Source: Rotaria sp. Silwood1 (taxonomy: Eukaryota; Rotifera; Eurotatoria; Philodinida; Philodinidae). Taken from it: a DNA stretch of 64,000 nucleotides. Location: contig CAJNOP010000002.1 of the NCBI GenBank assembly GCA_905250075.1, positions 6,065,565 through 6,129,564 on the forward strand, written 5' to 3'. Below are positions 48,153 through 59,477 of this stretch, in pieces (the first letter of the stretch is position 1; each line of letters begins with the position of its first letter). Under the pieces are notes generated by a model. It did no database searches and was not told where the DNA came from. It saw only the letters and a list, made by a program, of their open reading frames with translations. The translations under genes and the position numbers were made by a program.

Positions 48153-49305
48153 TTAATATATCTAGTTGATAAGATGTTGTATTCTATCAAACTTTTTTCA
48201 CACATGAATGTTACAAGTTTTAAGTATTGAAAAAGATTGAAAGTATTGTCAATACAAAATATTTATACTACTTGTTTAGTGAAGAGAAAAGATTTATTGA
48301 TGTTGAGTAGATACGATATTAACATTGTTTTGAAGAACAAGAACAAAAAAAGGGCAAATTATTACATGTTTATTAGGTACTTTTTGATAATACATTTTTC
48401 ATATCGTCTCTAAACTTGACTTTTAATTTTACAATATTATTTATGTTTCTAAAAAAAGCATACCCAACTTTCATACATACTCGCTTCACTTTGATCTTTT
48501 CTTGTATCACATAAAACTTTTTGTCTGTAAGGTACACATTTTTTTTCTTACTCGAAAATGTTTTTTTCTCCTTTCATCATACATAATATATAGCATTTGA
48601 ACAGAAATTATTAAATTTTCTATTTTAGTGATCTTCTTTTTTCATTTTATTATTGCTTACAAATAATCCTATGGTTTACATTGATCAATTCTGTTTACAT
48701 GTTAATTTTAAATTGAAAATCGAATTGAATTGCATTAAAAACTAATGTAGAAATTTTTAATAAATGTACCCAAAAATGTAACTCTTCTAAAATGTCCGTA
48801 CTCTATCTGATTTGCTTCATAGATATGCATACTCATCCTTTCTTTTCTAACATTATCTTATCATTAACACTCTATTCTGTTTTCGTTTCTTGCCTATCTA
48901 TGACTCATGTATTTACATATTTTTCTTTTGCTGTATCAAGTCGTTGGCAAATTACGCATATTGCGTATATATTTTACTCCTTGTACAATCTACGATATTT
49001 AAGTTATCCAATATTTATTCTTTTTTTTCTTTTACAAAAAAAATTCGATATACACCAATTGAATATGAAAAAAAAAAACAACAACAAGAACAAAAAAAAA
49101 ATGACTTCATTTGTAAGAAAGATATGACGGCTTATTTTTTTTTTTTTTCTTCAAAAATTAATAAACAAATTTTGCATATGACTGAATGAATTATTAGTTG
49201 AATATCTGACATAAAAATGAGATAGATTTAACTTTTTACAAAACAAGAAAATGAAAAAATTGATTGTATATACTGAATCAAATGTCATGAACTATTTCCT
49301 TTTGT
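48153..49305. other. Intergenic / 3' UTR of the APC-like gene
   Basis: AT-rich sequence with long A and T runs (49020-49150). No exon chain recognised. The part nearest 49305 is probably the 3' UTR of the minus-strand gene. Confidence 0.4.
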
Positions 49306-51771
49306 TTAACGACGTGAATGTGTTTGAAGACGACGTAATTCAGATGTTTTTGTTTGATGTACAGGTCTGTGAATATATGTACGTTTGGAATGAATCTTAG
49401 AAAATAAAAAAACATTTCATTCAAGTAAATCAATCAAAAAATAAAAGAGTATATACCTTTTCTTGTTGAATTACATCTGGAATATGGTTTTTATTTGAAC
49501 GAATACAAAGATTTTTTTCACTTTTTTTATTCATTTCTATTTCAATATCCAGTGAACGTACTGATGATGCATTGCTACTACTATATGTTTGACTGATAGG
49601 TGATGGTCGACGAGGATTACTTACAACTTCATCTTCTTCTTCCTCATCATCATCATCAGCACCACCATTCAAATATCGAGGATTAACTTTAAAAAAAAAA
49701 ATCTTCAAATATTATTGTCTTATTTGAAATATAAATTCTTACATGATGGAAGTACTTGAGCAATAAGATTACGTAAAAGTGCTTCACCAGCTTTTTTATC
49801 ATAATGATCATCATCTTCATCATCAATATATTCTGTATTGTTATTGTTATCATTGTTACCATTCATTGGATCATCATTCTCTTCATCACATCGATGTTTC
49901 TTCTTGACTATTAATGAACGTGTTGTTGAAAGTGACGCATTCGATAAAGATCGTTTAGGAGCTGAACCAATTGGTAATAAACTATCGTAACCACTTTCTT
50001 GCATTGCTGAGGAAGGTATTGTTATATCATGGGATGATAGGGCATGATTGGATGAATCTTCACGCATGGTCTAAAATGTTTTTTTTTTGTTGTTGTTACA
50101 TCCATGTTGGAAAAAGTAGTGATAGAAATTTTCGAAATGTTTCGGTTTTATCAATATTTTTTTTTTGTCTGAGTATGATCACAATTTTATTGAAGAAATC
50201 TTTTCTTTAAGAGAAAGAAATCAACGAAACAGTAATAGCATTATCCGACAGTTTTAAAACGAACATTACCATCAGTAGAAAGAGCAGAAAACTGTTTTTA
50301 ATTAACACGTATGATTGTAGACGTAGATATTGACTTTCTCTACTCCCACGCATGTCTGAATTGGCGGATGGCACCACCGACTCAATATAAATATTGCCAC
50401 TTTCAATCCAAACTTATACGTAGTGTTTGATGAATTACAGAAAGACAATACATTCAACATGTCTACGCTAGAACAACTTCACAATAATATGAACAAGTCT
50501 CAATGAAATAAAAATATCTATTTTTCGGAATCAATAAATTCTTGATTTAATGAAATGATATTGAGAAAGATTGTTTATCATTAGGTAAACATTTTCATAA
50601 GACTAGTAGAGTATTGAAGTAACATCTTATTATTAATATCTTATGAACTATTCCACAGATGGAATCGGTAATGATTATCTTCTAGTCTACCGGTAAACCA
50701 TCTGGCCTAACCAATTTAGAGCAGTACCGACTGTGAAAACTTAAGATTGGTTCTATCTCTAGTAGCTGTTGAATTATGTTCTTATTTTGGTTATTACAGT
50801 AACTGTCTCTAAACTAAAGTTGTATTTGTTTCTTTTTTTCATTAAGTCCTGCGGCATATAAATGTCGATGAAGCAGACAAATCAATTAAATAGTCTTAAT
50901 GGTTCGATGAAACGGAATCAAACGTGTTTTTTTCTTAATGAAATATTACCTGATCATTAATTGATAATGACGATGTTGATGATGGTCCTTTTGATTTATC
51001 TTGACAATCAATATCATTAGTTTTTGATGATGAATCTGATGTATTTGTTAATGATATATGATGATGTGGTAAACGTTGTCGAATAAGTTCAAATAATAAT
51101 CGTTTACCTTTTTGATCTTCATCTTCATCTTCATCATCATCATCAGTTGTTGTTATTGTTGTATTACTTATATTAAATGATGATTTTTGTCGTTCATTTT
51201 GTTCATGTAAACTTTCTTCATTAATAATACTTAAATTATGTTTTAAATTCCTTAAATCATTTATATTTGATAATAATGTTTGTGTTGTTGATGATGTTGA
51301 AGATGATGGTGGTAATGGTAATGTTAATGAACTTAATGATGAATGAATTGAATTATTATCATCATTATCATCGTTATCATCATAAGATATTCTTTGTGGT
51401 GATGATGTAGCATAATTTTTTATACTATCAACATCATTATCATCATATAGATAATTATCTGTTCGTTCAATAACTGTTGTACCAGTGGAACGAGTTAAAT
51501 CTAAGGGTTGAATTATTGTTTTTTGTTGGTCAATTGTATCAATATCATCATCTGAACCACGTGGAGGTGAATCTGGTATATCACTTGGTGATACAATTCC
51601 TGATGGATTTGTACTATGTTCTGATGTATAAGTTGAATTATGTGAATAAAAATTAACATTAAAACTTGATAATGTTTCCATAGATGAATCACGTGAAAAC
51701 ATTATTGGTGTTGAATCAGCTGATACTTTTGAATTTAAATCATGTAAAATAATTTGTTTATTAATCGACAT
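49306..51771 (-). CDS. APC: APC-like beta-catenin-binding protein lacking armadillo repeats
   Basis: Four exons, in transcription order 51771-50950, 50070-49743, 49686-49457, 49395-49306; phases agree and give 489 residues. Residues 20-37 (STPIMFSRDSSMETLSSF) match the 20-residue beta-catenin-binding repeat of APC, and residues 57-69 (SGIVSPSDIPDSP) match the segment that directly follows such a repeat in vertebrate APC. Two later segments, GKRLLFELIRQRLP and GEALLRNLIAQVLP, weakly resemble SAMP (axin-binding) motifs, and SPISQTYSSSNASSVRSLDI is another possible 20-residue repeat. The rest is Ser/Asp/Asn-rich and disordered. No armadillo repeats, oligomerisation helix or basic C-terminus are present. 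The neighbouring minus-strand gene upstream is a complete ADP/ATP carrier, so the missing parts are not nearby. It may be a split or degenerate APC. The start ATG follows a short overlapping upstream frame. Confidence 0.7.
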
Positions 51772-52262
51772 TACTTTTATCAAACATTTTTTATGAATAA
51801 TAAATAAAAAATTTATTATCTAAATTCAACATTATATGTTTTTTTGTTTTTATGTTTATTTTCTAAAAAAAAAAAAAAAAAGAAGAGAATTTTATCTAGC
51901 GAATTGTTGATTTCTTTTCTTTGTATGCTTTAAATTCCAGAGATATTCAAGAGTGACAAAAGAAAAGAAAGCAAAAATTTATACCTAGATCGACACTGAA
52001 TATTTTGTTGATATTCTTTTTTTTCCTGATGTTATACAAAAAAAAAAAATGTAAACGCAAGCATTTACTGCGACTACAAATGGACACAATCAAAAAAAAT
52101 GACATTTTGCTAAAGTAAAATAGAAGAAAATGATGGAATCTACACTCTTTTTCGCACAAGGCGAGCAAATATAATAATTAGGAGGTAAATGGATAATAAA
52201 GGATAGTCTGATTGAGATGATTTTCTATGTGAGGTGCTTTTTTTTATTTCAATAAATTGTTT

Positions 52263-53325
52263 TTAACCACCACCGCTAGTATCAACTTTGATGCCTGTAT
52301 AAAGCTGTACAAGTTTATCGAAACCAGCTAAGACACCAGCACCAGCGATACCTCGAAGAATATTGGCACCAGCTCCTTTGAATAATGCCATAACACCTTC
52401 ATTACGTAAAATTTGGAACGTACAATCTAATGATCCTTTATATTTAACAGCTTGACCTGATGTCATCATCATACGTCGTCGAATTGTATCTACTGGATAT
52501 GATATAAGACCTGATGTAACTGTTACACCATAACCAAGTAAAAATGATAACATAATACCAGCATCTGGACCGAGTAAAATTGGTTTTAATGTATCATAAA
52601 AACCAAAATAACATCCACGATAAATAATAATACCAACACATGATATAACAAAACCACGATAAAGACCAACAAAACCATCGGATGCTAAGGTCTTCTTATA
52701 AACATCAATAAGACCATTATATTTACGTTCACCACCACCTTTCTTTGTACTTTTAACATCATTTGCTAAACGTGTACGTGCATAATCAAGTGAATATACA
52801 AAACATAATGATAATGCACCAGCTACACCACCACTTGCTACATTTTTAGCAAAATTTATCATATATGGATCATTTTTATTTTGTTTAAACATTACTTTGA
52901 TTTTATCTTTGAAGGCAAAATTTAAAGCCTAAAGAGAAAAATAAAAAGATTCAATTATTTTATTCTTTTTGTTTTTTTTTTACATTAGAACTCAAAACAA
53001 ACTTGAGTAGGAAAATATCGAATACAATTAGCCAAATTGCCTCGCCAAAATGGTAATAGGCCTTCATTTCTGAATGTTTGCATGGTGCAGTCAATAACAC
53101 CATTGTATGGACGGCTGAGTGTACCTTGTTTAAGCATTTCACCTTGATTTTGTACGAGTAATTTTACACGTTCAATAGGTGCAGCTGCTGTTTTTGAGAC
53201 AACAGCAGCAACGCCACTGAGTGCGAAGTTTTCGATGAAACTCAAATTGTGTTTCTCCTTCTAAAATAGATATGCATAGAAATACATTTGACAAAAAAAA
53301 TAAAAGATTATTTACCGCTGCCATT
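52263..53325 (-). CDS. Mitochondrial ADP/ATP carrier (adenine nucleotide translocator)
   Basis: Three exons, in order 53325-53317 (only ATGGCAGCG), 53260-53003 and 52928-52263; 310 residues. It exchanges ADP for ATP across the inner mitochondrial membrane. Three carrier repeats are present with the signatures [14 protein letters not shown] and PVDTIRR, and the RRRMMM hexapeptide diagnostic of ADP/ATP carriers. The [15 protein letters not shown] junction is split by an intron with a GTTTGT donor. Several stretches resemble plant, fungal and protist carriers: [61 protein letters not shown] and [14 protein letters not shown]. Animal carriers instead have [15 protein letters not shown] and FVYPLDFARTR. 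A CT repeat lies upstream at about 53433-53478. Function is certain; origin is discussed as a finding. Confidence 0.93.
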
Positions 53326-53428
53326 GTGCTTAATTATGATGGTATACTAAAAGAAAAAACAAAAAGAATAGTTTGAGTTTCAGATTGTTGTTTATATTTA
53401 TTAAAGTTTGATCATGAAAAAAGTTGTG

Positions 53429-53432
<4 letters not shown>

Positions 53433-53478
<46 letters not shown>
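53433..53478. repeat. CT microsatellite upstream of the ADP/ATP carrier
   Basis: About 20 consecutive CT units, only some 110 bases before the carrier start codon (as GA on the coding strand). Similar CT/GA stretches precede the Ig gene and the 36211 gene. Confidence 0.85.
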
Positions 53479-53480
<2 letters not shown>

Positions 53481-55425
53481 TTTCTCTGTCTGCTTTTTTT
53501 TTTTTACTACCTGCCGTTCTCCTTCTTACGAACGGTTTCGTATTCAACAAGGGCAGCAAAGTGTTGAATTCAACAAAAACGCAAAATTCAAAACACATGC
53601 AAAATGGCGACTACAAATAAAACCTCCTCAAAAATGCTTCATCTTCGACACTTAAATCCTTCAACTTGTCTGTCTTTTTGCTTTTTTTGAAGTGATTTAT
53701 GCATTTTTAGAAAAAGAAAGTGACATCTCTCAATGATTTTATATTGGTTTATGCAAAATAACCAATCAATAAAATGTTACTATGGAAATAGATTCGGAGC
53801 TAAAATAAATGAATTTGTTCACATGTTCAATTATGCGACGATTAAACATCTTCTTTTACTATATTCAGGTATGTTGTCTTCCTTTTTTTTAAAATTATCT
53901 TTTTGAGATTTAAATGATCAAAGTATTCGCTAGTGAAAGACAAAAAATATGAAGAAAATTGTTCTTCAGAAATAGAAAGATATTGGTTTTCAATAGTTTT
54001 GATTTGATCTGACTATAGGCGTCGAAGTTATAAAACTTAGTTTGGTTCAAAAATTTATTAGTTGCTTCATTAGATTGATAGATTTGCGCAGTACATGCTG
54101 CTGAAAGTTTTCTTTGACTTCAATAGCTATGCTTATATTTCTAAGAAATATTTTTAATGAAATGAGCGAACCCACAATGTAATTCCTTTTTTTTTTTCTT
54201 TGTCAGCATTGTTGTTTCACCATTATTTTTTTCTTCAGTTGAGTGAATCAAAAAATATTCTTTCGATAGTCGAAATTAAATAAAAACAAATGTTGACGTG
54301 TTTCTTTAAGTGCAAGTCTAGCTATATTTCATTTAAATGGCATAAAAAAATTCGTTCTCCTCCTCTCTATTCTCAACATTTCGATGAGGATGTTGTGAAA
54401 ATTGTTGAGCCTACTCTAGATTCAAAATGTTCTGCCGTCTATGGGTCTGACTACTTCAAAATTTTTCAAGGAGAAAGTCTGATCAAGTGAAACATTATTA
54501 TTTCGAGTATATAACCAATTAAAGTTCAAAATAATAAGGGCACGATCACTTACAATCAAAAATATCTATGTTTCTATTATCAATGAAGCTTCTTTTACTT
54601 GTTTACTACTAAACTTAGGATATCCAAAGCTGCTAATTCATTGATACGTATGAGTATTTTCTAATATATATGAAGTCAGACGTGTACATCTACGAAACAG
54701 ATTCTATATTATTCGAAGTAATATTACGTTTAATATTTAGACCAGATAGTGAACTATCAAAACTAGAAACAAAATTTGAAAAGATTAAGAAAGGAAGTCC
54801 CTCTACTAATTAATTAATTTTGAGTCAAGACTATGTGCATACTGTATCTTAATGAGAATAATTTATCGTGAAACCTTCTGTTCTTTTAAGTTGCTTCTAT
54901 CCTGAATAACAAAGTCGAATCTGCGATATATGTCAGCGATGTGAAAGATGCACTTTCACTATAGTCGTATCTTAAGATGGGAATAACCAAAAGATCTGAA
55001 ACTCTCACAAAGACCTATTTTCTCACCAGGACCTATGTGATATATATAGTCTCAACTCCAAAACGATTAATTATTTAGTGAACTAGCTTCGTAAGCACTC
55101 AAGATTATCATTCATATCTGTGCATAGCTAAGCGACATTCACAGTTTTAGATTTTACTTTAGACTGTAGCATACTGAAAATTATTTTATACTCTGTCAAC
55201 AAAGTCTAGTTGTGACAATTCTTCTGATTCAGAAGTTTTTAGCAATGTTTTTATAAAGAACTCACATCTAACTTTTAAATCAAAGAAATTAATTTCCTTA
55301 GCGAACTATACCGTATTTACTATTCTTTTTACAAGTTAAATCTATTATTTATAGATATATTTGAAGATCGTTCAAGTTCGTTATTCGCTTTTCAACTTTT
55401 TCACTTCTATTCTCGAATATCAAAT
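53479..55425. other. Intergenic between divergent genes, no gene recognised
   Basis: An upstream region shared by the minus-strand ADP/ATP carrier and the plus-strand unknown gene. A 66-codon frame at 54290-54490 has normal-looking composition, but no splice partner or family match was seen. Confidence 0.4.
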
Positions 55426-58088
55426 ATGGTAAAAATGCCAAAGAAAAATGATTCAATTGTATATATATATATTTGCTAATTTATTTGACTTTATGCTTTG
55501 TTTCATTTATTAAAATTTGATTGATGTTTATCAAAAATGAATTCTATAGAATATTGGAGCATGGCCTATAGAAAAAGAAGAATTAACTAACTTTCATGTA
55601 CAATGTCGAGAAGCAACATCAGCAGATAATAATCAACTTTTTTGGACAAAGCTTTTCCTACAAACAAGTTCATATGATGAAAAACGTTATCGTCAAATTG
55701 CTTCAAATGCATGTGAACGAATTGTTCGTAAGCTTTTTCAAATTTTAGAAGAAAAAAAATAAAATTCATCTTTATTTATTTATTTAGATGAAGAGTCAAA
55801 AAAGTCTCCATCAAGATCTACGTAAAATTTTTACTAATCGATGATTGGAAAGTTTTTAGATAAGATAGTTTATTCACTTTTGATCCTCTAGAAAGTATTT
55901 CCGACGTTTCAATAACTATGATTTTGTGTTCTTTTCAAATACTGCCTAAGAAATGTTGTCTCAGTTTTTGTTCGAGAGTAATAAAATAATCTTTGCAAAG
56001 CGCAAAAAATTAATTTGAACGGAAAAACGTTTTTCACTGTAACGATTGCGATTCGAAACTAAAGAGTTAAGACCTTTTTTTTACATAATGAATTGTAGAT
56101 CAAAAACTACCCTACTAAACGTATTATTTGAGTTTTTTTTTTTGGTTTTGAACAATGTATCCCAAATACTCATTTCTGAAAAATTGATAACTGTTTTATG
56201 TTAAAAGGAGCTCTAGAAAAATTCATGTAGCTTAATTTGGTTAAATACTACAGCTTCCATTTTACAGAGCAATGTTCGCTCTACAAAATGACCAACTTCG
56301 ACAATCTTTAGCATTTTATAAAGTAAACAGAAACTCTTGACTCACCATTAAAAACAATTTTTCAGGCTTATTCAAGGAAATTACCCGAACTAATATCCAC
56401 TGTTCGAGTTTATATTGTGTTCACAAGGAGGTCTCGGTAAGACTAGAAATATTTAGAATGGTTAGTGCCCATGTGATTCTGGAACCAAGTTGTACTCGAT
56501 TTACTGAACTCTCGATCCAGCTGATGTTATGCACATCGATAGATCTGATGAGTTTGAGAATATTCTTGAAATTATCAGTCGAAAAGAATGTTCTCTTGTC
56601 GAAGATATTGAATTTTCAAGTAAACTCGATTTTCGTGTCACGCAACCTTTTTTTTTCCTGAAAACTCAGTAGCTTGGCAAACGAACATGCTTTTCAGCTG
56701 AAACTTTCAAGATATTCTGCTAGTTATTCGACTTATAGATGAAATTTCAAATCGAAATACTGCTACTTGGTTTTCCGATAAATGTCTGGAACAACATCGA
56801 AAATTCAGTAAAACAACCATAACTCACCTTCAGAGGCGCATAGAAATGAACTCTTCAGGTCTTTTTCTAGTCTTACTGAGATCCTCTTGTGAATCCAATA
56901 TGAGATCAAACAGAGAGTACCAGTTCGGATAGTTCCATTGTAAGCCCATATTCAAAAAAGCACAGAACTCTGATCGTGACCTCTAGTTTTTTTTTCTTCC
57001 GAAATGTTTTCAAGTAAGCCATAGTGAAAACACAATTTTATCGGCAACGTTAGTCCACAAGTTCCATCTAAAATAATTTTTTAGGTTTCTCAAACATTAT
57101 TTTACTACTGTCGAATAAAAACTGAGATGAAGTTTCAATGTTCATATTGGAAAAGAGCACAAAATCATAGTTTTTGGGTTGTCGAATATACTTTCTAGCG
57201 GATCAAAAGTGAACAAATACCTTGTTTAAAACCTTTTTCGATCACTTATTATTAATCATAAAAAAAAAATAAACCTATTTTCTTCTTTCTGGTTTGTTTT
57301 AAAGTTCTCATCGTTCATCCAGTATCATAGCTGTAAGTTTCAGTGAAACAAATACCAGACAAAATAGTTCAAATAATCATTCAACACCAAAAACAATACC
57401 TATGTCAACTAATTCAAGAAGAAAATCATCTTATACTAGATTTTCATGTTATTTAAAATCACATAATACAAATAATCATAAAAAACAAATTAAAAAAAAA
57501 TTCTCAACAACAATTGTACCAAAAAATAATAATTATTATCATGATAAAATTAAATGTTTATCATCAAGAAAAAAAATTCTTAAATTAAATAATGAATATC
57601 ATGAGAAAATTTGTCAAAAATGTTTAAAATTAAATCAATCTAATTCATCACATATATCATCAAATTTATTTTGTCAATCATGTTTCCGTTTAATTCAAAA
57701 TTCAAATAATAATAATAATAATAATAATAGTCTAATACCAAAAAAAAAATTTTCTTTAAATAAAAATGAAGAAAATGAATTACGTCAAATAATTGAAATT
57801 ATTATTGAAGAATTTCAAGATCATTTTGGTCATGCTTTGAATTTATCTATTAAACAAATGACTCAACATTTACTTTCAAATATAAATCTTTTTTATAATC
57901 ATTATCAACAAGAATTTGAACAATTAACCAAAAAATATCGTTTTGAATTTCTTGAACGTTTTATTAAATTAATGAATAAATATCAAAATTCTCAAACAAA
58001 AACAAATAATATTATTCAAAAAACTAAATTATCAATATCTGATCGAGTAATTTCATTTTTACGAAAAAATTTTTCAACCTATTTTTAA
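55426..58088 (+). CDS. Unknown protein with a CX2CX16CX2C motif and helical C-terminus
   Basis: Four exons: 55426-55458, 55550-55727, 55788-55821, then 57344-58088 (or from 57323; both AGs keep the frame); 329 or 336 residues. Exon 2 encodes NIGAWPIEKEELTNF and a helix with YRQIASNACERI. Exon 4 is Lys/Asn/Ser-rich and holds CQKC (Cys172, Cys175) and CQSC (Cys192, Cys195), the pattern of a small zinc-binding unit. It then runs into helices QIIEIIIEEFQDHFGHAL and FEQLTKKYRFEFLERFIKLM, a likely coiled coil. Intron 3 is 1.5 kb and consists mostly of a palindromic element. Further exons at 58759-59477 could belong to it. I do not recognise the family. Confidence 0.6.
55864..57228. mobile_element. 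1.37-kb palindromic foldback element in an intron
   Basis: The left arm begins TTTATTCACTTTTGATCC.CT, and the complement of the right end reads TTTGTTCACTTTTGATCCGCT. Pairing continues with AACTATGATTTTGTG.TCTTTTC and TCTCAGTTTTT.TTCGA.AGTA. It reappears deeper in, where TTCACAAGGAGGTCTCGGTAAGACTAGAAA (about 56420-56450) pairs with the complement of about 56865-56895. The whole unit can fold into one giant hairpin. There is no transposase frame. It is a non-autonomous DNA element whose superfamily I cannot name. Confidence 0.75.
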
Positions 58089-58758
58089 AATAGTTGAATA
58101 ACGAAAATTAGAAGTATTAACGAAAACTACGGGGCAAAATCAATGAACAAGTAACACACACGCATATAGGGAAAAATTAGGCAATCAAGTTTTCTTGTAT
58201 AATAATTAAGTCATGGAATTCATGTACAAATTTTAAGATGCATATTCTGATAGAGAATTTTTCGACTGTCTTTTGCTTTACTATTGAATGCATCACATGT
58301 ATATGGTCTAATTTAAATACTGTTTCATTTACGTATGTCCTTCAAATGTGGACCGTATTCGAGCATTTACTTTGGAATAGGACCGAAATACAAGTCACTG
58401 AATTTCGGCGGAGAGCTTACTGGCACAACTAGCCATTTCAGCCTTGACGGTTCGATCATAGTTTGAGACAACTAGTGTCACTTTTTTTGAAAAAAAGTGA
58501 ATAATATCAGATATGGAAACTTGTATGTTTTTTTTTTCGGTTGTAATAAATGATTTCTCAAAATCAGCTAATATGTCAAGACTACCCAAATGATTCAATC
58601 ATTAATGAAATTAAGTTTAGTTTTTAAGTAACCTTGTTTCTGTCTTAGTTGTATTAAATATGCATAGGTTTAACAAAAAATGATGTTCTGATTGTGGCAA
58701 TAAAGGAAAATACTACGTTTCATCGATAGATTCTGCATTTCTGAAAATAACAATTCAG

Positions 58759-59477
58759 TGGTCAAAAAAGAAAATTTAATTCAATCTTTTAATGATGAAT
58801 CTACATTTTTTCATCGATCATTATATCCCATAACAGTCATGGATTATTTCCACGCTACTGTAAGTTTTCGACATGATTTCAAAATAATTCCTATCAATCA
58901 CATGTAGCGTAGACGTTTTCTGACTGCTCGAAGAAATTTCATACGGAAATTAGACGTCATCAGCATACAAAATAAAAAAACTCTGATGTTGGTAGAACTT
59001 TTCGGATGTTCTAAATAATTAATAATAAAAGAAAATAATGATTTTCTATAGAATTCAATTACACATCCACCTGATATATTATCAATGTCATCACTTAGTG
59101 GTTCATTAGTTACAGAAAAAGATCGATGTGAAACTATGGGACATGTAATGACACCATCGAATTCAATATCATTATCAACAACATCAAATCGTTCGATTTC
59201 TACCGATGAAAAAAATAATTTAAATAATGATCGAAAAAATTTTTCTATACAAAATAGTTCATCTAAAAAAACATTTACTTTAAATCGAACTAGACAAAAA
59301 CAATCATTAAGTAAGATTGTTTCTTTCGAGATGAAATTTAATTGTTTGTTTCTTTTCATAGGTAAATCAAGTAAACAAACGTCTTCATCTCGTCAATTAA
59401 TTGATGCATATCGTTTTCGTGATACATTACGAATGAACAATAATCATTTTTCTTCTCCACGTCCAAAAATCCGATGA
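58759..59477 (+). CDS. Three further exons of an unknown Ser-rich protein (5' part not resolved)
   Basis: Exons 58759-58859, 59052-59310 and 59362-59477 join in consistent phase (phase 1 in, then 0, then 1) and end at a TGA. The encoded peptide includes ENLIQSFNDESTFFHRSLYP, then a Ser/Thr/Asn-rich stretch, TFTLNRTRQKQSL and a basic end (RPKIR). The first exon needs one base from an upstream exon. The gene at 55426-58088 is on the same strand and compositionally alike, but its only good late donor is in phase 0. So either a linking exon was missed or this is a separate gene whose start I could not find. Confidence 0.4.
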
